Shown: positions 43,324 to 52,079, counted from the stretch's first letter. The stretch is 64,000 nt of DNA from JAEUIX01 sp046156035 (GCA_046156035.1 JBJXEW010000033.1:1-64000); one strand, 5' to 3'. The notes: generated by a model not told the origin, from the sequence alone. A program made the numbers and translations.

Positions 43324-43342
43324 GGCGGACGTCCCGTCCGCC
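43324..43342. repeat. GGCGGACG palindrome, copy 1
   Basis: A perfect hairpin GGCGGACG-TCC-CGTCCGCC lies in the spacer between the divergent acyl-CoA synthetase and SPOR genes. The same core with one added base occurs at 58019-58041, and a shorter match (GTGGGGCGGAC) at about 59414-59424. Confidence 0.65.
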
Positions 43343-43427
43343 TTCCGGCCGGATTCTTGATCGGCCCCTCTCCGGGCCGATATGGAGCGGGTCTGCCCCC
43401 TCGCCCGCGCACCCACACGAGCATCGC

Positions 43428-44321
43428 ATGAACCGCACTTGTTCATCCCCCGCCCGGTCTCTGGGTACGGCACTCCTTCTCACCGGTGTGTGCACGCTGT
43501 GGGCCTGCAACAAGCAGGCCGATACGAACGAGCCCTTCATCGCCGAGTACCGCTCGGGGGATTACGGACAGGCCTATCGCGAGGCCGAGGCGCAGGCCCA
43601 GAACAGCGAAGGGGAAGCCAAGGACCGCGCATCGCTCATGGCCGGCCTGGCCGCGTACGCAGACCGCAGACCCGACACGGCCGAGCGCTGGCTCACACCG
43701 CTCGCGGCCAACGCGAATCCCGAAATCTCCGGCACCGCCGGGTGGACGCTCGGTCTGATCGCCCTTGACCGCGGCAGCAACGCCAAAGCGGCCAGCCTGC
43801 TCCCGCCCGCCGCGGAGAAACTCCGGGGCGACGACGCCGCGAAGGCCAACATCGCCGCGGGCGATGCGTTCTCTCGCCTGGGGCGCGCACCGCAGGCGCG
43901 TGAGGCGTATCAGGCGGCTGTGAACGCGGCCACAATCGAATCGACCCGCGGCGATGCTCGCCAACGCCTGACCAACGCGGGCACGGGCAGTGCCACGCCG
44001 ACGGGACAGGTCGTGGGCTCATCCCTCGCGCCGCCACTGCCCCAGCCGGTCGTTGTTTCACGCGGCTTCACCGGCAACGCGTACATCATCCAACTCGCGG
44101 CGGTGGGCGACCCGGGCAAGGCCGCGAGTCTGGCGAACTCCGCCGCGCCCGCCGCGCAGAAGGCTGGCCAGCCCCGGCCGATCGTGGCCGCCACAACCGA
44201 CCGCAAGAGCGGCCGGACGCTGTACGGCGTGCAGATCGGCCCTTTCCCCTCGCGCCCGGCGGCCGAAGCGGCCCTGCGCCAGACCGGCCTTGCCGGCACC
44301 GTGATGGCCGCGGCACGCTGA
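43428..44321 (+). CDS. lipoprotein with TPR-like repeats and SPOR domain
   Basis: A 297-residue predicted lipoprotein (lipobox LLTGVCTLWACNK, Cys27). The middle part has TPR-like helical repeats (YRSGDYGQAYREAEAQAQN, GRAPQAREAYQAAVNAA). The C-terminal ~75 residues form a SPOR domain (AYIIQLAAVGDPGKAASLAN, then TLYGVQIGPFPSRPAAEAAL), which in other proteins binds denuded peptidoglycan at the division site. It is therefore probably an envelope or septal factor. ATG 43428 gives the signal peptide. Partner proteins are not identifiable from neighbours. Confidence 0.8.
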   Translation: MNRTCSSPARSLGTALLLTGVCTLWACNKQADTNEPFIAEYRSGDYGQAYREAEAQAQNSEGEAKDRASLMAGLAAYADRRPDTAERWLTPLAANANPEISGTAGWTLGLIALDRGSNAKAASLLPPAAEKLRGDDAAKANIAAGDAFSRLGRAPQAREAYQAAVNAATIESTRGDARQRLTNAGTGSATPTGQVVGSSLAPPLPQPVVVSRGFTGNAYIIQLAAVGDPGKAASLANSAAPAAQKAGQPRPIVAATTDRKSGRTLYGVQIGPFPSRPAAEAALRQTGLAGTVMAAAR

Positions 44322-44424
44322 AACCGTCCATAATCACGGGGCCGGCGGGAACTGGCATGGCCGTGAACCGGTATAGACCTCGCGGAGAGTCCCCGTCCGC
44401 TGGCTCTGCGTACAGGTTCAGCCC

Positions 44425-45477
44425 ATGCACACCCGTGAACATCGCGCTTGGCTTCTGCCCCTTGCGGTGCTGGGCATCGTGCACGGCGCGGCAGCCGGCC
44501 CGGCACCAGACGACAAGCCCAGCACGCCGGGCACACCGCCCGCAACAGCCACGCCGGCACTCACCGTTTCGCCCGCCGGCGTGGCGAGCGATGAGGCCGA
44601 CCCCTTCGCACCGGTCGTGCGCGAGTTCAACCGGAAGCGGGCCCAGTTCGAGAAGGAACTACGGCAGATCCGCACCAAGCACTTCGCCAACACGCGCGGC
44701 ATCGAAATCCGCCAAGCGGGCATCGCCAAGGTGCGTGCCTACACACAACCCGAAGCCTTCGCCCCCATGATCCGCATGTTCGCCCACGACGAGGCTGACG
44801 TGCGCGAGGCCGTGCTCGATCACCTCGCGGAACAGGCCGACGGGCGGGCGGATGCGGTGCTGGCGTGGCACGCCGTGCATGATGGTGACGAAACCCTGCG
44901 TGCCGCGTGCCGCGAGCGGCTGGTGAAGCGCTCGCAGAGCGGGCCCGTGGCGATCGAGACACAGTCCGTGATCGCCGGCGCGCTGGCATCGTCCGACCCC
45001 GCCGCGGCGGCCCAAGGGGGCGAACTGGCGGCCGCGCTCTCGCTGTACGAGGCGATGCCGATGATGATCCGTGCCCAGATCAACCAGCAGCAGGCCGCGC
45101 CGCCGGGGGGTGGGGGCGGCATCGGCGTGGGTGGAGCGGGCACCGGCTCGCAGGGCGACGGGGCACTTGCACTCATTGTGATAGGTCGCCAGACGACGTT
45201 CGTGGCCGACCTGACGCCGGTTGTCGGCCAGAGCGCCGTCGGGTTTGACCCGCAGATCGGCGTCATCGCCGAGGGCACGGTGCTGCGCGTGGTGGATGCC
45301 GTGGCGTTCCTGTACAACGCCTCGCTGCACAACACGCTCACGCGCTGGTCGTCTGCCGCGTGGGGCCAATCCACCGAGCACCTGGGGTGGGACCAGAACG
45401 CCTGGCTGGCGTGGTACGAGGACGAGTTTCTGCCGGATGTGGCACGCAAGGGCGCGCCGGCTATGCCCGCCCCGTGA
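44425..45477 (+). CDS. hypothetical exported helical protein
   Basis: A 350-residue protein with a signal peptide (WLLPLAVLGIVHGAAAG) and a Thr/Pro-rich linker. A helical middle part resembles HEAT-like repeats (FAPMIRMFAHDEADVREAVL, DAVLAWHAVHDGDETLRAAC). A Gly-rich stretch is followed by a C-terminal beta-rich region (ALIVIGRQTTFVADLTPVVG). No family is recognised. Codon use matches the neighbours, so it is not recent acquired DNA. It follows the SPOR lipoprotein on the same strand after 103 bases, and both are predicted to act outside the inner membrane. Confidence 0.62.
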   Translation: MHTREHRAWLLPLAVLGIVHGAAAGPAPDDKPSTPGTPPATATPALTVSPAGVASDEADPFAPVVREFNRKRAQFEKELRQIRTKHFANTRGIEIRQAGIAKVRAYTQPEAFAPMIRMFAHDEADVREAVLDHLAEQADGRADAVLAWHAVHDGDETLRAACRERLVKRSQSGPVAIETQSVIAGALASSDPAAAAQGGELAAALSLYEAMPMMIRAQINQQQAAPPGGGGGIGVGGAGTGSQGDGALALIVIGRQTTFVADLTPVVGQSAVGFDPQIGVIAEGTVLRVVDAVAFLYNASLHNTLTRWSSAAWGQSTEHLGWDQNAWLAWYEDEFLPDVARKGAPAMPAP

Positions 45478-45526
45478 CCGTTGGGTGCCACCATCCTCCG
45501 AGTGGTGTTTGTGAAGCAGACAGACT

Positions 45527-45928
45527 TCAGCCCGCCCCATCGCTCTTCAGGCCGATCACTGACGCGATGGCCATCTGCTCCGTGTGGCTCAGCGAGATGA
45601 GCCACGAGCCGATGCCGCGTGTGGCGGCGGCGTTGGCCGCTTCGCCGGTGAGTTGCAGGCGCGGCTCGCCGCTGGCCAGCCGCACCACCTCCACCTGCGT
45701 CCAGGCGATCCCCTCCGCGAGGCCTGTGCCCAAGGCCTTCATGACGGCTTCTTTGGCCGCGAAGCGCGCCGCGAGGTGCTCAACCTTGCGCTTGGTGTTG
45801 GCGAGGCAGTATTCCTGCTCCGCCCGCGTGAAGCAGCGATCCAGGAACTTCTCGCCATGGTCCCGCAGCATCTCGCCGATGCGCGGCACCCAGACCAGAT
45901 CCACACCGTGGGCCACCACGTTGCTCAC
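45527..45928 (-). CDS. acpS: holo-[acyl-carrier-protein] synthase
   Basis: A 133-residue phosphopantetheinyl transferase that activates acyl carrier protein with CoA. The magnesium-binding Asp is in AHGVDLVWVPRIGEML and the Glu in LAARFAAKEAVMKALGTG; ISLSHTEQMAIASVI near the C-terminus is also family-typical. GTG 45928 overlaps the stop of the FmdB-like gene by 4 bases, which fixes the start. Length is normal for AcpS. Confidence 0.95.
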   Translation of the reverse strand: MSNVVAHGVDLVWVPRIGEMLRDHGEKFLDRCFTRAEQEYCLANTKRKVEHLAARFAAKEAVMKALGTGLAEGIAWTQVEVVRLASGEPRLQLTGEAANAAATRGIGSWLISLSHTEQMAIASVIGLKSDGAG

Positions 45929-46362
45929 CGCTTGGCCCTCTTGGCGGCCGAGCGGCTGGCGCATTTTTTGGGCGGTGCATTGTCGGGTTTTGCGGCGGCC
46001 TTGCGAGCGGAGTCGCCCGCGCGAGATTCGCTCTTGGAGTCGCCCTTCGTCTCAGGCTTGCTGTCACTCTTCGCATCGCCCTTCGCGTCCGACGTTGAAT
46101 CGGCCTTGGTGTCGGGCTTGGCGTCGGCCTTGGGCTCTGCGCCTTTCCTGTCCGCATCCGCGCTCTTCTGATACGCATCGGATCGGTAGTCGGTCTGGTA
46201 GAAGCCCGACCCCTTGAACAGGAGCGCCGCGCCCGTGCCGATGAGCCGCTCCAGGGTTTTCTTGCCGCACTCCGGGCACGTGCGGATGGGCTTGGCGAGC
46301 ATGGACTGGAAGTGCTCGAACTCATGCTTGCAGGCCTTGCAGCGGTAGTCGTAGGTGGGCAT
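45925..46362 (-). CDS. FmdB-family zinc ribbon protein with charged tail
   Basis: A 145-residue protein. The first ~50 residues form the FmdB-type zinc ribbon (PTYDYRCKACKHEFEHFQS, TCPECGKKTLERLI), a putative regulatory or nucleic-acid-binding motif. The rest is a low-complexity Lys/Asp/Ser/Ala tail with repeated TKAD/AKGD/SKPET units, likely unstructured, ending with a basic Cys-containing segment. Most FmdB proteins end soon after the ribbon, so the tail is unusual. It lies between grpE (3-base gap) and acpS (4-base overlap). Confidence 0.82.
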   Translation of the reverse strand: MPTYDYRCKACKHEFEHFQSMLAKPIRTCPECGKKTLERLIGTGAALLFKGSGFYQTDYRSDAYQKSADADRKGAEPKADAKPDTKADSTSDAKGDAKSDSKPETKGDSKSESRAGDSARKAAAKPDNAPPKKCASRSAAKRAKR

Positions 46363-46365
46363 GTT

Positions 46366-47043
46366 TCAGCCCCCTCCCGCGCCGGCCGCATCAGCGCCAT
46401 CGGGCGCGCACCCGGGGTTCTCCGCGCCCTTGGCGATCGACACCTGCGCGGGCCGCACCACACGCCCCGAGAGTGAGTAACCCAGCCGCAGTGTCGCCAC
46501 CACGCAGCCATCCCCGACGGTACTCGCGGGGACGTGCACGATCGCCTCGTGCTGGTTGGGGTCGAAGGCATCGCCGGGCGCGGGGCGGATGACCGCCACA
46601 CCGTGGGCGCCCAGCACACGAAGCAACTCGTCCTTGATCATCGCCACGCCGCCCATCACTTGCTTGGCAGTCGTCTTCTCCGCGTCCAGCCCCAGCGCCA
46701 TGTCAAAGTGATCGACCACGGGCATGACCGATTGCAGCACGCCCCGCACACCGAACTCGCGGGCCTGCTGCTCGTTGGTGAGCGACCGGCGCTGGTAGTT
46801 CTGGAACTCCGCAAGGGCGCGCTTGTGGGCCTCCTGCGCGGCATCACGCTCGCGCGTGAGCGCATCCACCCTGAGCGACAGATCATCGATCAGCGCGGCC
46901 GTTTCGTCCACCGTGTCGAGCCGCGCGGCCGCATCGGCGGCGCTGGGGTCTGCCGGCGCAGAGCCAGCCGCGCCCGGCTCCGCTCCGCGCGGGTCGGCAG
47001 GGTCAGGCTCGGGCTTGTTTCGCTTGAACGGGTTCATCGCCAT
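46366..47043 (-). CDS. grpE: nucleotide exchange factor GrpE
   Basis: A 225-residue DnaK nucleotide exchange factor. After an acidic, Pro/Ala-rich N-terminus comes a long coiled coil (LIDDLSLRVDALTRERDAAQ), then EFQNYQRRSLTNEQQ and the beta-wing domain with MPVVDHFDMALG, AFDPNQHEAIVHVPAS and the YSLSGRVVRPAQVSIAKG ending. The Gly/Ala tail is extra. It is downstream of dnaJ on the same strand; dnaK is not in the window. Confidence 0.95.
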   Translation of the reverse strand: MAMNPFKRNKPEPDPADPRGAEPGAAGSAPADPSAADAAARLDTVDETAALIDDLSLRVDALTRERDAAQEAHKRALAEFQNYQRRSLTNEQQAREFGVRGVLQSVMPVVDHFDMALGLDAEKTTAKQVMGGVAMIKDELLRVLGAHGVAVIRPAPGDAFDPNQHEAIVHVPASTVGDGCVVATLRLGYSLSGRVVRPAQVSIAKGAENPGCAPDGADAAGAGGG

Positions 47044-47113
47044 AGGACCATCGGTTCACTCTTCGTGTACGTCGCCTCGCCGAACCACATCCATTACCTG
47101 ACTCCGTCACTTC

Positions 47114-48301
47114 TCATCCCAGCACATCCTTGATCTTCTTCCAGAAACTCTGGGTCTCCGGCATCACGTTCTCGTTCTCGCTGGCGGCGTACTCGCGCAG
47201 AAGTTTCTCCTGCGCGCTGTTGAGTTTCTTGGGGATCTCCAGCCGCACCACGACGGCCATGTCGCCACGCCGCCCGCCGCGCAGATCCGGCATGCCCTTG
47301 CCGCCGATGCGGAACATGGCCCCGTGCTGCGTGCCGCGCGGGATGGTGAGTTTCTCGCGTCCGCCGTCGATGGTGGGCACCTCCACCTCGGCCCCCAGCA
47401 CGGCCTTGGTGAACGAGACGGGCATGTGCAACACCAGGTGCTCGCCCTCGCGCTCGTACAGGTCGTGCTTTTTCACACGCACCACCACGTGCAGGTCTCC
47501 CCGCACGCCGGAGCCATCGCGAGATTCTTCCGGGGGCGGTGGTTCGCCTTCGCCCCGCACGCGCACCACCTGCCCATCGCTGATGCCCGGCGGAATGCGC
47601 ACCGAAAGCGACCGCTTCTTGGGCGTGCGCCCCTTGCCGCGGCAGTCCGGGCAGAACTCCTTGATGATCTGCCCACGTCCGCCGCAGGCCGGGCAGGCTG
47701 TGACCATGCGGAACATGCCGCCCAGGCCGCTCTGCTGTACCCTTCCCTGCCCGCCGCAGGTGGCGCAGGTGATGGGCTTGGACCCCGCCTTGGCGCCTGA
47801 GCCCGTGCATTTCTCGCACACGTCCAGGCGCGTGAACTCCACATTCTTCTCGACACCCTTGAAGGCGTCTTCGAGGGAGATGATGGTCTCGTGCTCAAGG
47901 TCGTAGCCGCGTGCCTGACCGTGCCCGCGCCGCCCCCCACCACCGTTCATGCCGCCGAAAGGGTTCCCTCCCCCACCGCCGCCCCCGCCGGCGAAGATGT
48001 CGTTGAACATCGAGAAGATGTCATCAACGTTCATGCGGCTGAAGTCGTGCTGGGCCGTTGCGCCCGCGCCCTTCAGCCCGGCGTGCCCGTGCTGGTCGTA
48101 GATCTTGCGCTTCTGGTCGTCGGAGAGGACCTCGTACGCCGCGGCCGCCTCCTTGAACTTGCCCTCCGCGGCGGCATCACCGGGGTTGCGGTCCGGGTGG
48201 TGCTTCATGGCCAGGCGGCGATAGGCGCGCTTGATCTCCTCCGCGTCCGCCTTTTTGTCGACGCCCAAGGTCTCGTAGTAGTCGCGCTGCACGGAAGGCA
48301 T
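47114..48301 (-). CDS. dnaJ: chaperone DnaJ
   Basis: A 395-residue type I J-protein that delivers substrates to DnaK and stimulates its ATPase. It has the J domain with HPD in RLAMKHHPDRNPGD, a Gly-rich region (about 105-130), and four CxxCxGxG zinc motifs (CEKCTGSG, CATCGGQG, CPACGGRG, CPDCRGKG). The C-terminal substrate-binding domain contains GDLHVVVRVKKHDLYEREG. The spacer before it holds a CAGAGACGCAGAGG repeat at 48311-48340. grpE follows after 70 bases. Confidence 0.97.
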   Translation of the reverse strand: MPSVQRDYYETLGVDKKADAEEIKRAYRRLAMKHHPDRNPGDAAAEGKFKEAAAAYEVLSDDQKRKIYDQHGHAGLKGAGATAQHDFSRMNVDDIFSMFNDIFAGGGGGGGGNPFGGMNGGGGRRGHGQARGYDLEHETIISLEDAFKGVEKNVEFTRLDVCEKCTGSGAKAGSKPITCATCGGQGRVQQSGLGGMFRMVTACPACGGRGQIIKEFCPDCRGKGRTPKKRSLSVRIPPGISDGQVVRVRGEGEPPPPEESRDGSGVRGDLHVVVRVKKHDLYEREGEHLVLHMPVSFTKAVLGAEVEVPTIDGGREKLTIPRGTQHGAMFRIGGKGMPDLRGGRRGDMAVVVRLEIPKKLNSAQEKLLREYAASENENVMPETQSFWKKIKDVLG

Positions 48302-48310
48302 GGGATTCAG

Positions 48311-48340
48311 GGGACGCAGAGACGCAGAGGCACAGAGAAG
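48311..48340. repeat. CTCTGTGTCTCTGCG-type interspersed repeat, copy 1
   Basis: The GGGACGCAGAGACGCAGAGG run here is, on the other strand, close to the CCTCTCCGTGTCCTCCGCGT run at 56724-56755. Both lie in spacers just upstream of, or between, genes. The resemblance is in a periodic C/T pattern with several C/T exchanges, so it is a family resemblance rather than an identical copy. Confidence 0.5.
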
Positions 48341-48345
48341 GACAC

Positions 48346-49083
48346 CTAACCTACTTGACTCCCACCTTCATAGTGGAAATGAGTTACAGCCGTCGTGAAC
48401 CTGCGCTTGAAATCCAACGTGCTGCGCTCTGGCCGTTCGAGTCGAAGGTGGCCGAGCCGCACGTTCGAGTCCCACGCGGACTCATCGAGTGCGTACGCCG
48501 AGAGGGTACCGGACGCACCAACTGAAGCAATCCATTTCTCGGCCAGAGTCTTCGTCTGCCAAACGCCGCAGGGAAACGCAGTCTCAGCAGCATTGAAGAC
48601 CCACACAAGGCCCGACGAGGATCTCCAGTCGTATCGAGGCTGCTCATCGGCCGTAGGGGGCCGGAGCTGGGCGAGCCGGCATTTCTCGCTCATTCGCGGC
48701 AGCTTTGCGATTTCGTCAGGCGACATCCGCTCGATGTCGCCAACTGCGATGCCGTGCGATCCGTTTGCCGACGCCGCGGCACCAACGCCGAATCTCTGGA
48801 CAAGGCTACGGGCAACATTTAGGGAGATGTAGTTCGGCCGCACGACCTGGTCTGGAGCATCATGAGACTCGTACCAGTCCTCCCAACCGCATTCAGGGCA
48901 AATGTCGCAGCAGTCCACGCTGTCAAGCGTGAATCCGCCACAGCACTCGCACCGAAACCGCTTTTTCCAAGGCTGCCACGGCAGCCTTTGGAAAGGCCGA
49001 CGTGCCGAATCACGGCCCAGAAGCACCTCAGTCTTCGCCACCCCTTGGTCAGTCGAAACGAGTTTGATTCCTGGCCGTGCCAT
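48346..49083 (-). CDS. CPCC-domain-like Cys-rich protein of unknown function
   Basis: A 245-residue protein. Residues ~42-90 resemble the CPCC cysteine-rich domain (FRCECCGGFTLD, CCDICPECGWEDW, YISLNVARSLV). Residues ~160-210 resemble a short domain seen in bacterial accessory proteins (VWVFNAAETAFPCGVWQTKT). Base composition is visibly lower in GC and richer in A/T than the neighbouring chaperone genes, which suggests acquisition by transfer. It sits between dnaJ and groEL on their strand. Such domains occur in proteins linked to toxin immunity, but no toxin is visible here, so no function is claimed. Confidence 0.6.
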   Translation of the reverse strand: MARPGIKLVSTDQGVAKTEVLLGRDSARRPFQRLPWQPWKKRFRCECCGGFTLDSVDCCDICPECGWEDWYESHDAPDQVVRPNYISLNVARSLVQRFGVGAAASANGSHGIAVGDIERMSPDEIAKLPRMSEKCRLAQLRPPTADEQPRYDWRSSSGLVWVFNAAETAFPCGVWQTKTLAEKWIASVGASGTLSAYALDESAWDSNVRLGHLRLERPERSTLDFKRRFTTAVTHFHYEGGSQVG

Positions 49084-49141
49084 TCAACGAACTCCTTGCC
49101 GACCACCCTCGGTGGCTTCGCAACTTCGTGGCACAACTCGC

Positions 49142-50755
49142 TCAGGAAATCGCCCCCACCGCCGGCTCGGCCTTGTCCTTGAGTTCGCAGATCATCACGC
49201 TCGTGGTCAGCATGAGGCCCGCGACGCTCGCGGCGTTCGTCAGGCTCGTCTTGGGCACCGTGGCCGCGTCGATGATGCCGGCCTTGACGAGGTCAACATA
49301 TTCGCCCGTCTGGCCGTTGTAACCGAAGCCGCCGGACCCTTCCTTGATCTTCTCGACGACGATGTCGCCGTCGGTGCCGCAGTTGATGGCGATCTGGCGG
49401 GCGCAGGCCTCGACGGCCGTGTGCACGATCTCGTAGCCGATCTTCTCATCGCCCTTGGCCTTGCCCATGGCCTTGGTGATGGCATCCTGCGTGCGGATGA
49501 GGGCCACGCCGCCGCCGGGGACGTAACCGTCTTTGGCGGCGTGCCGGGTGGAGTGCAGGGCGTCGTCTACGGCGTCCTTCTTCTCCTTCATGGCCACCTC
49601 GCTGGCCCCGCCCACGGAGACGATGGCCACGCCGCCGGTGAGCTTGGCCAGGCGCTCCATGAACTTCTCTTTGTCGTAGTCGCTGGTGCTCTTGTCGTGC
49701 TGGGCCTTGATTTGCGCAGCGCGGCTGTCAATCTCGCTGCGCTTGCCCGCGCCCTCGATGATCGTGGTCTCGTCCTTGGTGACGATCACCTTCTTGGCGC
49801 GGCCAAGTTCGCTCAGTTCGATGGACTCGAGCGAGCGGCCCAGGTCCTCTGCGATGAACGTGCCGCCGGTGAGCACAGCGATATCGCCGAGCATGGCCTT
49901 GCGACGGTCGCCGAAGCCGGGGGCCTTGACGGCGCAGATGCGGAGCGTGCCGCGCAAGCGGTTCACGACGAGCGCGGCCAGAGCCTCGCTCTCCACCTCT
50001 TCAGCGATCACCAGCACGGGCTTGCCGGCGACGGCGATCTTGTTCAGGAACGGCAGGAAGTCGGCCATGTTGGCGATCTTCTTCTCGTAGATCAGCACGT
50101 AGCAGTCTTCCAGCACGCACTCGGCGGTCTTGGGGTCGTTCATGAAGTACGGGGAGATGTAGCCCTTGTCGAAGGCCATGCCCTCGACGTATTCGAGCGT
50201 CGTTTCGGAGCCCTTGCCCTCCTCAACCTCCACCACGCCCTCGGGGCCGACCTTGCTGATGGCCTCCGCGATCAACTCGCCGATCTTTGCATCGTGGCTG
50301 GCGGAGACCGTGGCGACCTTCATGTAGTCGGCCTTGCCCTTGCACTTGATGGCCATGGCATCGATCGCGTCCGCAGCGGCCTTGGCCGCGCCGTTGATGC
50401 CGCGCTGCACGAGCACGGGGTTTGCGCCCGCGGCGATGTGGCGGAGGCCTTCAAGGAAGATCGCCTCGGCCAGCACGGTCGCGGCGGTCGTGCCGTCGCC
50501 CGCCTCGTCGTTGGTCTTCTTGGCGACCTCGTTCACCATCTTCGCGCCCATGCTCTCGAAGGGCTCGGGCAGCGTGATCTCACGCGCGACGGAGACGCCG
50601 TCGTTGGAGATGCTGGGGCCGCCGTAGGACTTCTGGAGGAGCACGTGGCGTGCGGTGGGGCCCATGGTGACCTTGACGGCCCGGGCCAGTTGCTGCACGC
50701 CGCGCTTCATCTCTTGAAGGGCGGCATCGTTGAACATGATCTGCTTGGTTGCCAT
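49142..50755 (-). CDS. groEL: chaperonin GroEL, paralogue 1 (no GGM tail)
   Basis: A 537-residue Hsp60 that encapsulates unfolded proteins with GroES. Conserved ATPase features are present: TMGPTARHVLL, NDGVSVAREITL, the catalytic Asp in AGDGTTAATVLAEA and the Asp in KDAVDDALHSTRHA, plus VPGGGVALIR. It ends KDKAEPAVGAIS without the usual Gly-Gly-Met tail, unlike the second paralogue at 52951-54723. It follows groES on the same strand after a spacer with a large inverted repeat. ATG 50755 (MATKQIMF) is the family start. Confidence 0.95.
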   Translation of the reverse strand: MATKQIMFNDAALQEMKRGVQQLARAVKVTMGPTARHVLLQKSYGGPSISNDGVSVAREITLPEPFESMGAKMVNEVAKKTNDEAGDGTTAATVLAEAIFLEGLRHIAAGANPVLVQRGINGAAKAAADAIDAMAIKCKGKADYMKVATVSASHDAKIGELIAEAISKVGPEGVVEVEEGKGSETTLEYVEGMAFDKGYISPYFMNDPKTAECVLEDCYVLIYEKKIANMADFLPFLNKIAVAGKPVLVIAEEVESEALAALVVNRLRGTLRICAVKAPGFGDRRKAMLGDIAVLTGGTFIAEDLGRSLESIELSELGRAKKVIVTKDETTIIEGAGKRSEIDSRAAQIKAQHDKSTSDYDKEKFMERLAKLTGGVAIVSVGGASEVAMKEKKDAVDDALHSTRHAAKDGYVPGGGVALIRTQDAITKAMGKAKGDEKIGYEIVHTAVEACARQIAINCGTDGDIVVEKIKEGSGGFGYNGQTGEYVDLVKAGIIDAATVPKTSLTNAASVAGLMLTTSVMICELKDKAEPAVGAIS

Positions 50756-50764
50756 GGGAGGGTT

Positions 50765-50887
50765 CCAAATCACCAAATATGCAAATGGACAAATGGCCAA
50801 ATCGAACGAAGAACTCTGCGAACGCGGGCGAGCCGCTCACTGTGGGATCATTTGGTCATTTGGCCATTTGAGATTTGGCCATTTGAC
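50765..50887. repeat. AAATGGCCAAATG inverted repeat in the groES-groEL spacer
   Basis: Left arm 50765-50804 is built from CAAATGG/CCAAAT units and right arm 50846-50887 from CATTTGG/CCATTTG units, so the transcript could fold into a long A/U-rich hairpin. This stands out against the high-GC surroundings. A related AAATGGCCA core lies in the rpsO-pnp spacer hairpin. Confidence 0.65.
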
Positions 50888-50897
50888 CGCGCAGCGG

Positions 50898-51188
50898 TCA
50901 GCCTTCAAGCACGCCCAGGAGTTCACTCTCCTTGATGATGAGGTGCTTGTCGCCCTTGATCTCCACCTCGCTGCCAGCGTACTTGCCGTAGACGACGGTG
51001 GCACCGACGCGCACGCTCATCTCGGCGCGCTTGCCGTTGTCCAGCCGCTTGCCGGGGCCGACGGCGACCACCTTGCCGCGCACGGGCTTCTCTTTGGCGG
51101 CCTCGGGGAGGTAGATGCCCGAAGCGGTCTTGGACTCGGCTTCGATGGGCTTGACAAGGACGCGGTCTTCAAGGGGCTTGATGGCCAT
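50898..51188 (-). CDS. groES: co-chaperonin GroES
   Basis: A 96-residue heptameric cap for GroEL. Typical segments are KPLEDRVLVKPIEAE, the mobile loop SKTASGIYLPEAAKEKP, GKVVAVGPGKRLDNG and VVYGKYAGSEVEIKGDKHLI. The length is standard. ATG 51188 is the family start. It is upstream of groEL paralogue 1 with 142 bases between. No CIRCE operator (TTAGCACTC-N9-GAGTGCTAA) was found in the 94 bases upstream. Confidence 0.97.
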   Translation of the reverse strand: MAIKPLEDRVLVKPIEAESKTASGIYLPEAAKEKPVRGKVVAVGPGKRLDNGKRAEMSVRVGATVVYGKYAGSEVEIKGDKHLIIKESELLGVLEG

Positions 51189-51282
51189 GATGGGTATCTC
51201 CGAAACAGGCTTCACAAGGAACAGGCTCTCGAACGATTCGTGCCGGGCATCGGCCCCGGCACGCAGGAATCTCTCAACGCGA

Positions 51283-51996
51283 TCAGGAAATCGATGTGCT
51301 GCGCACCGCCCGGTGCTCAGACCGGGCCTTGAGCACCTCATACACGACGGGCAGCACCGACACCACGATGATGCCGATGATGACGAGTTCGAAGTTCTTC
51401 TTGACGAACGGGATGTTGCCGAAGAGCACGCCCGCCCCCACGCACACACCCACCCACAGGAACGCGCCCGCGACGTTGTAGAGCACGAACTTGCCGTACG
51501 TCATTGCACCGGCACCAGCCACGAACGGAACAAACGTGCGCACGATCGGCACGAAGCGCCCCAGGATCACCGCCTTGCCGCCGTACTTCTCGAAAAAGGC
51601 GTGGGCACGGTCCAGGTGCTGGCGATTCAGCGCCCGCTCGATGAACGTCGGCACGTGGTCGGGCGCCGGGTTCTTGTTGAACACGCGTGGCCCGATGTAC
51701 TTGCCGATGTGGTAGTTCACCGCATCGCCGATGATCGCCGCGACGATGAGCACGCCCGAAACAATCCAGACATTGAACGCGGCCTTGCCCGTCTCCTTGT
51801 CCGGCACGCTGAGCGCACCGACCGTGAAGAGCAGCGAATCGCCCGGCAGGAACGGCAGGAGAACGAGGCCCGTTTCCGCGAAGATGATGGCAAACAGCAG
51901 GCCGTACACCCACGGACCGTGATTCCCCACGAACGCCGTGAGGAAGCCGGGGATGTCCGTAAAGAACTGCCTCAGACTTTCGAAGAGTTCCTGCAT
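51283..51996 (-). CDS. DedA family membrane protein
   Basis: A 237-residue inner-membrane protein of the DedA/SNARE-associated family. It contains the characteristic FAETGLVLLPFLPGDSLLF, a GDAVNYHIGKYIG segment, the FFEKYGGKAVILGRFVPIVR motif with the conserved Arg, and TFVPFVAGAGAMTYGKF. Bacterial homologues are lipid scramblases or flippases linked to membrane homeostasis. ATG 51996 is a good start. It lies between the groES gene (94 bases) and a small basic protein gene on the same strand. Confidence 0.92.
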   Translation of the reverse strand: MQELFESLRQFFTDIPGFLTAFVGNHGPWVYGLLFAIIFAETGLVLLPFLPGDSLLFTVGALSVPDKETGKAAFNVWIVSGVLIVAAIIGDAVNYHIGKYIGPRVFNKNPAPDHVPTFIERALNRQHLDRAHAFFEKYGGKAVILGRFVPIVRTFVPFVAGAGAMTYGKFVLYNVAGAFLWVGVCVGAGVLFGNIPFVKKNFELVIIGIIVVSVLPVVYEVLKARSEHRAVRSTSIS

Positions 51997-52079
51997 GCAT
52001 CTCTACCCAACCCGCCGAACTCGACACGCGGCCGTCGCGGGCCGCCGCGCTCACACAAATCCGAACACGAACAATCCGC

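Noticed and set aside
51189..51282. CIRCE heat-shock operator before groES
   Set aside because: No TTAGCACTC/GAGTGCTAA inverted repeat is present in the spacer.
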